Below, one piece after another: positions 34,497 to 45,900 of a DNA stretch of 64,000 nucleotides. A model generated the notes under the pieces. It had not been told where the DNA came from and did no database searches. It was given only the letters and a program-made list of their open reading frames with translations. Made by a program: the position numbers and the translations under genes. Every line of letters starts with the position of its first letter. Position 1 is the stretch's first letter. This DNA is from Capillidium heterosporum (taxonomy: Eukaryota > Entomophthoromycota > Entomophthoromycetes > Entomophthorales > Capillidiaceae): contig WBMQ01000005.1 in the NCBI GenBank assembly GCA_016630905.1, positions 496,001 to 560,000 on the forward strand, given 5' to 3'.

Positions 34497-35939
34497 ATGA
34501 ACTTACCAACGACGGTACTAGACGAGCTGATCAATATATTGGACCTGAAAGACCGATTGACTATCATGGCACTCAACAAAGATTTCCATACTGCTCTAGT
34601 TCCTTTAATCTACAGCGATGTAATATACAATATCGAAAATTGTTATAGCGAAGTACCTCCATCAGATTTGAGAAAGTTCACAAAGTCAATGAAGAAGCAT
34701 ACCTATATGCTATATGGAAAACAGCTTAGATGGCCAAAAAGCCGCTCTTTAGTAAATATCGATAAGCATATATTCAGGCATAACTTCAACATCAAAGATA
34801 AGACGAAAAGATGGAAAGAGCTGGAACCCATCATTAAGAAATACAGCAAAAATATAGCTAAAGCGCAAAACTTCAATCCTGACAACTTTGTAGGTGAATT
34901 GGAAAGTTACACCAACTTGAAGGAGTACAAGCTTAAACTGTCAACCACCGATCAGGTAATTCGATTAGTTCAATATGGTGAAAGTGGGTTCAGTAAGCTG
35001 AAAAGTTTGGAATTGGCCGTTGACTTGTACGAAGGCTACGAAAGGGATTTTATTTTAAACCACCCTAGACGTGCAGAGTTAGAATCATTCCACCTACAAA
35101 TCGAAAAGTATTGGACCCATCAGTTCAAATGTACAACACTGACTCACCTTGAAGTTAACACCTCTGAATCCGATATCTCCTTCCTCGCCGTAGTCAACCA
35201 AAACTTTCCAAACCTATCCCAACTGAAGTTCTACACGCAGAAGCTGAGCTGTGAAGATGAAGCTCAGGAGTTACCGATATATCCTAGACTGCGCTGTCTA
35301 AAAATCCTTATAAAAGGTGAAATCAGTCCCAAAGTTAAAAGCTATTTTACGGACGGAGCCAATTGGCCTAAACTTAAAACCCTCTATTTGACTATGAAGG
35401 GTTTTTCAAATACCTTTACCGGGAACTGGGATCACCTAGAGCATCTCTATTCGGACCTTGCTAAATACCATGATCCATCCAAATACCGCAGCCTAGTTCG
35501 CCTTAGGAAGTATTCCCTATGGGTTTGGGCTGATGAGGAATGTGATTCAATTGAAGTCTTACTGCGTAACCTAATCAGCCTAAAAGACCTTCATCTTTTT
35601 GGTAGAGTGTTTTCCTCGTACTTTGACTTTCGATCTTCTGTTCCGCTTGAGAGACTGAAATTAATGGATGTACATGATTTCACCTTACCCTTTATCAACT
35701 TTCTCAAAATGCAAAAGTCTTTGCGATCACTTTATATCGATTTTGCAAAAGAGGCCTTCGAAACGAAAAACCCTAACCTTGAATCCTGGCTGCAAGTCCT
35801 CCCTCAGTTCGATAGCTTGCTAGCACTTGAGTTGTATACCCTACCTGAGCAAGTTGAAAATTGGTTCGTCAAAGGGAGCAAAAGGTTGAAATACCTTTCC
35901 AAGTATGTCGATGGTGAAATTAGCGAAATATACCTGTAA
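34497..35939 (+). CDS. F-box protein with degenerate leucine-rich repeats
   Basis: A 480-residue intronless gene. An F-box-like segment opens the protein (LPTTVLDELINILDLKDRLT, then MALNKDFHTALVPLIYSDV); such proteins bind Skp1 and recruit substrates to an SCF ubiquitin ligase. The remainder contains irregular leucine-rich repeats, for example FSKLKSLELAVDLYEGY, FKCTTLTHLEVNTSES, NFPNLSQLKFYTQKL, WPKLKTLYLTMKGF, LISLKDLHLFGRVF and QKSLRSLYIDFAKE. The substrate cannot be inferred. The gene resembles the interrupted one at 48 kb in plan, not closely in sequence, so both may belong to a diverged lineage family. It lies between the arms of the inverted repeat. Confidence 0.85.
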   Translation: MNLPTTVLDELINILDLKDRLTIMALNKDFHTALVPLIYSDVIYNIENCYSEVPPSDLRKFTKSMKKHTYMLYGKQLRWPKSRSLVNIDKHIFRHNFNIKDKTKRWKELEPIIKKYSKNIAKAQNFNPDNFVGELESYTNLKEYKLKLSTTDQVIRLVQYGESGFSKLKSLELAVDLYEGYERDFILNHPRRAELESFHLQIEKYWTHQFKCTTLTHLEVNTSESDISFLAVVNQNFPNLSQLKFYTQKLSCEDEAQELPIYPRLRCLKILIKGEISPKVKSYFTDGANWPKLKTLYLTMKGFSNTFTGNWDHLEHLYSDLAKYHDPSKYRSLVRLRKYSLWVWADEECDSIEVLLRNLISLKDLHLFGRVFSSYFDFRSSVPLERLKLMDVHDFTLPFINFLKMQKSLRSLYIDFAKEAFETKNPNLESWLQVLPQFDSLLALELYTLPEQVENWFVKGSKRLKYLSKYVDGEISEIYL

Positions 35940-36554
35940 ATATTTCTTTTCAAAGTGCTATACAGTGGATTTCATTAATTTTGCCTTATTTACTTGCTAT
36001 ATTTCAAAATGAGCTTTATGTAAAATGGCTTTAATTCTATTAGTAGCAGTATATTGACACTGAATATATGGAAATTCGATTTTTGCCACCTTAATGTTAT
36101 ATAGCATCGTCAGGTATCTTGAAATCGAACTTTAATTATATTGGCATTAAATTCAAATGTAAATTGATTTTTATTTTTAAGCTAAATCGATACGAGTTTT
36201 CAATAGTAATTTGCACATTTTCTTTGAGGAAGGTATGGATAATAAATTAAATTCTTACTTTATATCTATCATTAAAAATAAAGATATATACCTTTTACAT
36301 ACGTGAAGTAGTTCATCTATTTCTTTATTAGATGATTTTGCTCTCTCATATATATTAAGATCATTTTAGCTTGTCATTAAGTCGGTAAACCTTGACTTTG
36401 ATCACAAATATAACTTCTGTATGGGTCGATAGGTTTGTGAGATATTTTCAAAATACACCACAACTCTCGAAGATTAAATTTAAGTGATGCAAGTGGATCT
36501 GGTACTTGATAGTGAATTCTAAAAATACTTTGAACTTTATTAACAAATACTGAT
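35940..36554. other. Intergenic region
   Basis: AT-rich 3' flank of the F-box gene up to the right arm of the inverted repeat; no gene. Confidence 0.5.
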
Positions 36555-37214
36555 TTTATTCAAACATGCTTTATTTCACTCATTTCTTCAAATGTACTTC
36601 ATAAACGCAACCATGTTCAAGTTAGCCTTCATCGACTGTTTTATAGACTTATCCGATTTCCAATGCATATACATCAAGATTGGATTCCTGGCAAATTGGT
36701 GGTGATGTTGTAGGGTTGCTGTGAACTTAAAAGTGTGCAATTTGGAGACTCTATAAGCGTACTCACCATTCATCAACAGCATAGGTGGATAAGTTTGTTC
36801 TCCCTTAGCTTGCATCTTGAGTACGTTGTGTAATGGTGAAATCTTGAGCAGATTATCGAAGTTAACCTTGGATTTGCTAGTATAGCTGTACTTCCCAATC
36901 CAAAGGAACCCAATATGAGTAGTAGGCATCTTATTAAGCCATTTAGCTCAATTTCAGTGGTATATACTCCCAGTAAATTAGGGACCTGGCTGCAGATGAC
37001 ACTCATCGTCAGATCACCGTTATATATTCAATCCATAAATATAATGCCCTTGCTCTCAAATTTGAAATCGGGCTCGATCTGTAAAAACTTTACAGTGGTA
37101 TCTAGGTCATGAAAAGTATTCTTATTGTTGAAAATATGCTGTTTTGATATTAATACAGTTCTTATATCTCTCCACTTCTAATAGAAGCTATGACGACGAT
37201 GACATTTTCATTTT
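36555..37214 (-). repeat. Right arm of ~660-bp inverted repeat
   Basis: Reverse complement of 29543-30203. It carries the same inactivating changes as the left arm, including the in-frame TGA at the position of the nucleophile elbow, so the copies diverged (or were homogenised) after inactivation. Confidence 0.93.
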
Positions 37215-38814
37215 CGATGAAATAGCTCCAAAAGGGTTGGTAAGAGGAAGTTGAAGCTATATCAAAGCCTCCGTACTCGTAGATTAAAACGGGATGGCTT
37301 CCATCCGGCTTCAAGCCTTTACGGTGGGTAAAGATTGCTGAGAGCACCTGTCCATTTTTCGATTTGGATAAAACTTGACGTTGTATGTACTTACTTTTGT
37401 CGAACCCAGGGATCTTCTTCTCATCAATGAGTCTAGTTGTCTTTGTAGCGAAGCTACACCTGAATGTTTGTTCTCGTATCAAAAAGTGGTTCAAAGTGTA
37501 AGTCAGTTCAAAGTTCATCGTCGTTAAGTGTGATGAAATTGGATGAAATCAAAGTTGATTGGGATACTACCTAAATGTTTCTTAGGCTTCAAATCGAAGA
37601 ATTCGAAGTAGGTCAAGGTGTCCCACATGTACACTCCTACTATCTTGTCCTTATAACTCACTCCAATGTAAGATAAAACTCGGTTGGGCAGTTCTGGTAG
37701 AAAACTTTGAATGTTATTCAACTTTTTCAGATCAATTTTAACTAGCTCTATGGTTTTTGGCTTGATAGCCGGTGATCAATTTCAGAGTGGTACCTTCAAC
37801 ACCAGCGATCTCAACGTAGGCTTCGGGAGCATTGGAGATTATTGGAACTAGTTGATTTAATCTAATTTATCTGTCGTCTACGTAGACCCTGGCCTTGTTT
37901 CCATTCTTGGTAGTAGGTTTTATGACCAGGAACCCGAACCTATCATCGGCCTCCTGATACGTCCTGTCATCCATTAAATCCATATTAGAAAATAAGCGAT
38001 AGTTAGCCCTACTATCGGCTACAAGTTTATCAACTCCCTTGGATCCTATCTCATGGAAGTAGTACCCTTCATACAATGGAACATCAGTTTCCAATCCGGC
38101 TTGATCCTCAGTGATACCTTTAGGAGCAACATATCGGCTGTAATAGAATCCGGTGTCATTGGCTGCCCATTTCAACCTAAAGTTATCTCTTGCCCACAGG
38201 ATCTTATCCTCAAGTTTAGTGACGCTGGGCTCATTCTTAACGACGTGGATCGTTTCCCAATCAAAGCCTTTACGTGACATCCCATAGGCTGTAAGTTTCT
38301 TGTACTTTGATAATCCAAACGATGTTATCGAAGTATAAGTATACTCGTACTTTAAGTCGGTGTTGATGATAAGTTCACGTCTACCACCGTTAATAGTTCG
38401 AAAAAGGTAAGGCTGTTGGTATGTACCTGGGTTGTAAAGTTCAAAGGAGATGGTGCCATCTAAGTACATCAACCTTGCCATTTTGAAGCTATAGAGTTAT
38501 TTTAATCGCCTTTTGATCCTATTAAAATTGGGCTTTTGGCTCATATAATGCTCAGTAAAACGGTTCTGGTTAAATTCAAAGTCTTTAGTAGATTTAGCGA
38601 GGTGGTTTTCGAAGTGGCGGTAAGGATCCTTCACTTTGGCTTGAAAGTAGATTTCTGAAACGGATTCATCTCTGGGTGCTTTGGGATACCTCCACTTTCT
38701 GGTATATGGGTTTTGTAGAGCTATGTCAGAGTATGCCATAGTATTTAAGTTAACTGACACTACTGCTATAAAAATAAAGGTTAGCATCATCAGTATAGGT
38801 ATAAAAAATTTCAT
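36588..38814 (-). pseudogene. Secreted prolyl oligopeptidase (S9A), inactivated copy
   Basis: ATG 38814 opens a signal peptide (MKFFIPILMMLTFIFIAVVS) and the N-terminal family block (YPKAPRDESVSEIYF, VKDPYRHFEN, NRFTEHYMSQKPNF). Further blocks lie in several frames: the propeller (MARLMYLDGTISFELYNPG, WAANDTGFYYSRYVAPKG, GFLVIKPTTKNGNKARVYVD; 38481-37867), a middle segment (LPELPNRVLSYIGVSY; 37721-37524) and the start of the hydrolase domain (KSKNGQVLSAIFTHRKGLKP, HPVLIYEYGGFDIAS; 37518-37162). The rest corresponds to the inverted repeat, where the Ser, Asp and His of the triad are not found. At least four frame breaks separate the parts, and introns do not explain them. It is longer than the plus-strand copy and probably nearer the parent gene. 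Confidence 0.88.
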
Positions 38815-40488
38815 ATTTAGATTTGGAAACTTGAGATACTTTGTTATGATATTGTAGGGCCAATGTTTATATAAATATTTGTAGATATGTATCCATAGTT
38901 GATATTTTTATATTTTATGTGGCATAAGGGATACAAGTAGACTCTACTGTACGATGAGTGTACTATTTTTGAAAATATGTGATGATTGAATCTATTAAAT
39001 AGATAAATATAGTTTTTATTGCTCGATAAATTTTATTTGGACTTTTGGATGCCAAGCCTTGTCCCTTTTTAGATCTGTATTTTAAAGGACCTACCTAAAG
39101 TAGGATTGATGTATTTCATGCATATAGAACTATTAAAGACATGTAAATACACATCGTAGAACCAGTTGAGTAACTTTGAAATGATAAATTTGATTGACTC
39201 ACAGTTCTGATTTTTGCTCAAATTAGGTTAATACCATCGATCAGTAATTGTAATACCCGACATGAAGCCCTCATATCGTTGTCTTTAGGGTCAATATGAA
39301 TTTGGGGATGAGGGTGATATCAACAGCAATAATTGAAATATTTTGGGTTGTCAATTTTTACTTTTAGATAAAAGATTAATCGTTGACCAAGTAATTAGTG
39401 GAAAAGCATGGTTGTCTAGTCAAACTTGATGTTAAGGATGCTTTGGAATCTAGATTGGGAGAAACTGAAAAAGGTAGTTGCTTGTCCAAGCCTTCAATAA
39501 CCATATTGTTATGAGTAGTTTGATTTACAACCTATAAATCAATTTCAACTATTAACAAGGTAATTGCCACTCCCTGTGCATAAAAATGATCTCCAAACCA
39601 CGACTAAACTACTCCTTAGAATACCATTTTATCTAGTTTTCCTCCATTACCTTCTTTTTATTCGCTTCAAATTAAATCCGAGATTTCTACATTAACATTA
39701 ATTAAAAATGTATAAACCATTTTGAACACGAAAAGGTTATTAGGCGGATATATGCATTGACACAAAAATAGTTTATTTTCATATATACTGAGGCCACATA
39801 CATACCATACCAACAATGCTCAATCTTCCTTACATGCTATTTAAATGTGTAGTTTTTTGGCATAGATGTCCTTATTTCATATGATTTTGTAGGCTTTACT
39901 ACCCTAAATGGGTATTATACCTACAGTTGAGGACCAATGTACTAAGCAATAAGCAGCCATTTACATATCGCTTTATTGGTTCCAAGGTCTAAAAGAACTT
40001 AAATTCCTAGTATACACAACTTCTGCTAATGGGATTGAAATATCGTAAATGTCAAACATCTTGAAATTCCTGGCTTATACAACACAAGTTGGAATAAATT
40101 TCCGCTACAAGGTTGACTCTATAACATTAAGGTAATGTGACACAGGTGTGGGCTCAGACAAAGGCCTAACTTACGAAGGCTTCAGTCTCATACTGATTTA
40201 CACTGCTTACACTTTCCCCATTTCCAAGTATAAGATAAATTTACTAATCTAATCTCTACAATCCCCTAATTTCTAGAATTCAAGTGCATTTCCCTCCATA
40301 TAGAAAGTATTTCGTAAAACCAATCTATTCCAAACCTGTACTTGACTGAACGGTTTCAAATACATTTACTACAATTCAAAACTTTGTACATTTATTGCAA
40401 TGCAAAAATATCGGGCACCATCTATGGAAATAGGTACCCCTAAGAAGTATGCTGGGTTATGGGTTTAAAACTTGGTGTCAAAGTTGTC
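38815..40488. other. AT-rich intergenic region
   Basis: About 1.7 kb. One short stretch near 39410-39470 reads LVKLDVKDA, faintly like a reverse-transcriptase motif, but nothing around it supports a retroelement. Confidence 0.5.
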
Positions 40489-41361
40489 TTAGACGATGCT
40501 GTTCCTGCGCAGATAGGCATCGAATAGATTATCGAAGCCTTTGAAGAGGTCGCTGTTGAGTTTCTGCGAGTACTCAAAGTCTTCGATCTTGGGGGTACCT
40601 ATTCGAGTTGGAATGGGGGTTGAAGGACACTTCTTGTTAAACTTGCAGTGGTTCAAAATGGGCAATCGAATCAATGCGTCTAAAGTCTCCAGTTGAGTGG
40701 GAGTTATGGGCATGATGGAATCTATAGTAGAGGTAGAAGTTCTGCGACGTTTGATACAACTTGGTTCAACTTCTAAATTGCTTAATTCAGTCTCAGGTGT
40801 CTTTTCAGTTATGGTTTCCGATTTGATGTTGGCACTACCGTTGGCTTTGTGAATCTTCAGCCGGATACCTTGAGTCACCAAAGCGCAAGTAAGTTCGGTG
40901 GTTGGTTGGTACCCAGGAAAAAGTTTATTTGGAAACACAGTGAATTTGGGGGAGAGTATTTCACTCATCAGGTTGGTACTGCCATCCTTGATCTGGTACA
41001 ACGAAAATTTGAGCTGAAAATCCCCTTTGACACGAATGGACAGATCGTTGAAGATGAAAAGGCCGGCCAACTTACCATCTACGTCGCACAACCTATGTAT
41101 GGATTGTAGCAGTTTACCGGTGCAAGTGGCTTGAGAGGTAGTTCCAATTAACCTAGTAGTTTCCTTGGTAGTGGCATCGACCAAAGCAGCTTTTAGAAAA
41201 AGGTATGGGTTGTGTAGGAAGGTCTTATCCTGGCAATTGGAGACTATTTGGACTATTGGTGGAGGGTCGAGGGGTCTACGGTCGACTCTATCTTTCAAGC
41301 TACATTGCTTGACGCTGGTAGGACTCTGGAGTAATACTAATTGATAGGATGAAGCTTCCAT
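40489..41361 (-). CDS. Velvet-domain transcriptional regulator
   Basis: A 290-residue intronless gene starting at ATG 41361. The velvet DNA-binding/dimerisation domain covers about residues 5-170: YQLVLLQSPTSVKQCSLKD, RRPLDPPPIVQIV, NPYLFLKAALVDATT, LLQSIHRLCDVDGKLAGLFI, FNDLSIRVKGDFQLKFSLYQ, SPKFTVFPNKLFPGYQPTTE and LTCALVTQGIRLKIHK. Velvet proteins act in the nucleus, usually as dimers, and link development with secondary metabolism in fungi. The domain has no long internal insertion, unlike typical VelB, so it is closer in layout to VosA/RYP2-type proteins. A basic patch (IKRRR at about 202) could be a nuclear signal. The C-terminal ~110 residues are not conserved. Confidence 0.92.
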   Translation of the reverse strand: MEASSYQLVLLQSPTSVKQCSLKDRVDRRPLDPPPIVQIVSNCQDKTFLHNPYLFLKAALVDATTKETTRLIGTTSQATCTGKLLQSIHRLCDVDGKLAGLFIFNDLSIRVKGDFQLKFSLYQIKDGSTNLMSEILSPKFTVFPNKLFPGYQPTTELTCALVTQGIRLKIHKANGSANIKSETITEKTPETELSNLEVEPSCIKRRRTSTSTIDSIMPITPTQLETLDALIRLPILNHCKFNKKCPSTPIPTRIGTPKIEDFEYSQKLNSDLFKGFDNLFDAYLRRNSIV

Positions 41362-42754
41362 AATGTCTACGATCTAAAATCAACTTTGAGATCTGAGATG
41401 TCTATTGGAATGGGATGTCAAGTTGCGCAAGAAGTTGGGACAAGTCCAGATCAATGGATTCTGTTTTCACACTCGAATTTTGTCTGAAGATTGGTAAAAG
41501 CCAGCAATATATATAGTGCCCCTTGCATATAGACAATTATTTTGGCAAGTATGGTAAAATACTTCCATGGCAAAGTTTATTTGAAGGTTTAGTTTACTTT
41601 GATTAACTTTAAATTGGTTTTAAACCAGCATAATGTTCCCTTGGTTGAAAGACGGAATACATCAATGAAATCATACCTCCACTACCTAATTTGTATACAA
41701 ATACGGTTGTTCAAGGTTAAGCTAGATTGCATCAAATGCTGATCGCAACAAGCTTTTTTGAAAGGTGCTGCTAATAAACTTTTGCTAGATTCTCATTTAA
41801 CAACGAAGGTGATCCACCACACTAAATGACCTGTGTTCGGTTCAACAAAACTGAATGGCTATACTTGAACTTAGTTTAAATAGCACCATTCAGTTTTTCT
41901 GAACCAAGTGGTATTCAATTATTAAATAGCTATACATGGGTGAAGTTTTTGATAAGCCAATCCTCTATTGATAACTTTTAGTATTTGTTGTTTTGTCTAG
42001 CTATTTCAATTTCGCTTCAAGTTTGTAACAATTAATTTCGAGCAGTTATTAAAGCTGAGTGGTTACGGACAAGACCTAATTTAGCAATACTCCATCATAA
42101 GGTTGTTGGTCTTTGAGCAAATTGATCCATATTGAAGAATTACCATATATGAATTTAACTTATAATATGTTGAAGCTGGTAATTAATTACTTTTGTATAT
42201 GTAGATGTAAAAGTGTCTATTGTATAACATTTATAGTATATCGATATTTTTCACGTTGTTATAATGTACTATCTAAACATTATATAATCTACTATAATTT
42301 TGAGCCATATAGAGGCAATCGCTTTGAAATAAATACTAAAGTGAATCATACATAATGTACCTATTTTTACTTCCTGGCTATAAGCTTTATACATAACTAT
42401 ATTTACAACTATAAGAAACTAATTTTCAAATTTAGCAACATTTTTTCTCCTCGAGAGATAGGGGATACCTATTTCCATATTTGGTGATATTGTACCTGTT
42501 AAAGCGATATAAAACTTTCCCATAAAGATATTCTTTTCAGTATCTACTTTACCATCATATACGTCCACCATAATCTTTGTTATAACATATAAATATGTTT
42601 CATAACTAGCAGTTTGATGTAGATCTCGAATATAGAGGAATGCCCCACATATAACTAGGATTTCCTAGCTGTATGACATCCCCACTGAGTAGAACCAAAT
42701 ATTCAGCTGAGGTGCTTAGTCAAACTAAGCTTTTATTTTGGTCTCGGAACATCC
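41362..42754. other. AT-rich intergenic region
   Basis: Upstream region of the velvet gene and beyond. A short frame at 42113-42355 has no coding character. Confidence 0.5.
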
Positions 42755-42975
42755 TTCATCCCTAGTTCTTAGGGGATTCTTTTGCTATCCTTGATTAACT
42801 AGCGGTCTTACACCCAGGGTTTTGAATGCTACTAGGGTATCTTCTACTAAGATACTAAAACTGTCGCTTTGCCGCCATCCCCTTTTTAAGTAGGTTTTCT
42901 TTTATTGCTTTAGATTAAAAAGCGGCATTACAGCTGGAATTTTGAATGCTGTTAGTATAACCTCTACCAATAGGC
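42755..42975. repeat. Imperfect tandem duplication of ~110 bp
   Basis: Two diverged units follow each other. Both contain, in order, a CATCC start, a TTCTTTT segment, a GATTAA segment, AGCGG, a TTACA/TTACAC stretch, TTTTGAATGCT and a TAT/TCTAC stretch. Units start near 42755 and 42868. They are less AT-rich than their surroundings. No coding potential is seen. Confidence 0.6.
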
Positions 42976-45900
42976 TAACTATATATCTCTAATATGCTTA
43001 ATAATCAGGAAATAAGCATTAATATATTTTGTGCTGCTAACTATAATAAAACCTGTGCATTCTTTACTATTTTTGCACAAACACTTTCTAATAGGATTAG
43101 TATATTAAAATAACTTTAGGGAGATATATACACTAAAATTCAAAGTTATTAAATATATCTCCACTACAAATTTAACATTTACATATCACGTCTATTTCTT
43201 TTTATAAAATAATAAAGAATATTAAAATGAAATTTTTTAATTTGGATGGAGCTAAATGCCTAAAGAAGATGTTTGTATATTTAAACCATATATCTACCAC
43301 CTTTAAAAATATAAATAGATATACTACACTGATTTATATTGATTGAGTTTCATATGAAAAGAAATACAAGTGTATACATATTAAAAATGCACATCCTACT
43401 CAGCTAATTTTGAACATAGTAGTTGATTAAAGAAATGGGCATATCTATGTAGGAATAAATCTAAACTTACAATCTGGCTTTTACTTGCATTAAAGCTTGA
43501 TAAAGTTTATTTACCCATAAAACTATTTTATTAGCTATTTGCCACATATACATTGCATCCTATGGAGTTTGCACTTAACCTCAAAATACTTCAAATTAAT
43601 CTATTGAACCTGTCTTTTTAGTATTTGTCTAATTAGATAAAGCACATCCTTTATAGAACGAATCGAAATTTTAAAAGCTGATCCACAATAACCACAATAA
43701 GAAATTTACATTTTATTGCCGAGCTACCAATATAACCTTCACCGCATTTACTTAGACAACTACTCTTATTAGCGGCAAGTAGTTTAATATGTGCATATAA
43801 AGAGTAATGAATATCTGATCTCAAGCCTAATTTCTTTTAAGCTTCATACCGCAACTTTAAGCTTCTAGCCTGTTTGAGATAAATTTGGTCAACCCAACTC
43901 TATGGGCTACATACCCACAGACGTAACCTTAATACCAAAGAAATGAAACGCCTAGCTATTGTAAAAAGTTCAAGACAAACTAAGCATTGGCGGTTGCTAT
44001 AAATTGTACTTATTACATTTGAATAAATAGCTCACTATCAGCAGTATTTTAACCTTTAGTAGGCATGTAGGTTGAGATACTATAACGTGTTGATATGATG
44101 CCCGGTACAGTTTATAGTTTTTGATATATTGTGTTTCAACCACTATATTTGAGGATTGTGTACATGCATTATAAAGGCTACAATTCCCGAAATTGACTTG
44201 CCATCGAATACTTTGCGTAGTAGTTTAATTTGTATATTCGGATAACAAAAATTCCCAATTTAGCAAGCATCTTTATTCTAGATCGTCAATCTTATATATA
44301 TATAGTGAGCCACATGTTGAAAATGCTGTCCATTTAAGGTTTAATTCTTGCCTATAATATGTCTGTTGTTTGAATTGAAGTTCGATCGGTTATAACCTAT
44401 TGAATATACTATCGACTACATAATCTGAAATATAAATCTTCAAATGTAATATATATCATAAATTTATAATAGCCTGGAAAAAATAGATTGAAGGGCTGCA
44501 AAGCTATGGAGTACTGTTTAAAGATTCCAAAATGCAAAGTCTAGAACGGATCTTTAAGCCTATCTTTACGAAGCTGTTAACATGGGCTTCTAATAAAGAT
44601 GAGCCCATTGTCAGATCAAAGAGGTATTAGGTCTATAGCCTAATTCATAGGTAAAGGATATTATTGAGTATTTATAGAGTAAAGGTCGGCATACTTTTAA
44701 ATTTATTAGTATGGCGGTGGAAACTATCGCGCAATAGTAGAAAAGTGGAAATGTATTAGATATTAAAGTTGATATAACCATGAAAGCTATAAGATCAACA
44801 AAAGGAAAACAATGTTATAAAAATATACTGTGTCATTAGATACTCCACAGAATTCATAGGTTTCCGCCTTCATATAAGTGAAATAACAAACTGACGGTTG
44901 GACTCAAAGCTACAACCATTCTTAAATCGGCAACCTCTCCAAACTTACCTTAAATTGATTGATTTAGCAATTAATATTTTACTTTCTCACAATGTATTCT
45001 TATCTCAGAAAGTAACTTTGTTAAAATACATAGCATTGTTTGTATCAAAAGCTAAATACAAAAGAATATATTGTAAGTTCCAGGAATACCTGGTAAATTT
45101 AAGCTAGGATTGTGATAATAGTTAGCTTTAAGCTAGAATTAAAGGAACCTGTATTTTAAGCCTATCGTCCTTTAGCATCAAAAGATTACTTATATAGAAA
45201 ATCTATACCTTTTTCCTATATTTTTAGATGGTTGCAAGTAATACCAATTAACTTGGAATTTTTCTGCAATCTGAGGTGTTGATAACGGATTCTAATTTTA
45301 TATCTAAAGGGCCAAGGTTGATAGAATCTTCCAAATAGCTACTTGGATGAACGAAGATTGAGAGTAGTAAACGATATATATTGGCAATACCTCATATACA
45401 ACATAAAGTGCAAGCCTTAGAAAGTAACATAATGTCCAGTTCAAAACTGAAAATACTAAGTCTATACGGATCGATTCCCTAAATATTATTATGGATAGGC
45501 GATGCTACTATATGTCACAGCTAATCCTGCAGTTATGAATCGAGTTCTGGAGATAGGTATCGAAACAACAGTAATAAATACTTTGTAGTGTGATTTCTAT
45601 GTGCTGACCTTTGGAGTACTTACTAAAACATATAATTACATGTAAATTATTGAAAGCATTAATATAATTGAGTTAAATTGTTAAAAGTTACTAAAGCATC
45701 TTCAAATATTAGCTATTACCTGTAAAACGTATGCCAATTCATTGAGCTAAAAATATTTTGTATAGCAGGGACTTTTTCAAAACTCTTGGAGTACTACTAC
45801 TTTGCTAACTACTATAATTGGAGATATAAACATTCTTTAAAAAATATTACAGAAACTTCCAATTTTTAAAAATTACCATATAAGCTCTGGATACTAATCA

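Noticed and set aside
39380-39560. LVKLDVKDA resembling reverse-transcriptase motif A
   Set aside because: Single short motif; no YxDD box, integrase, protease or repeats nearby.
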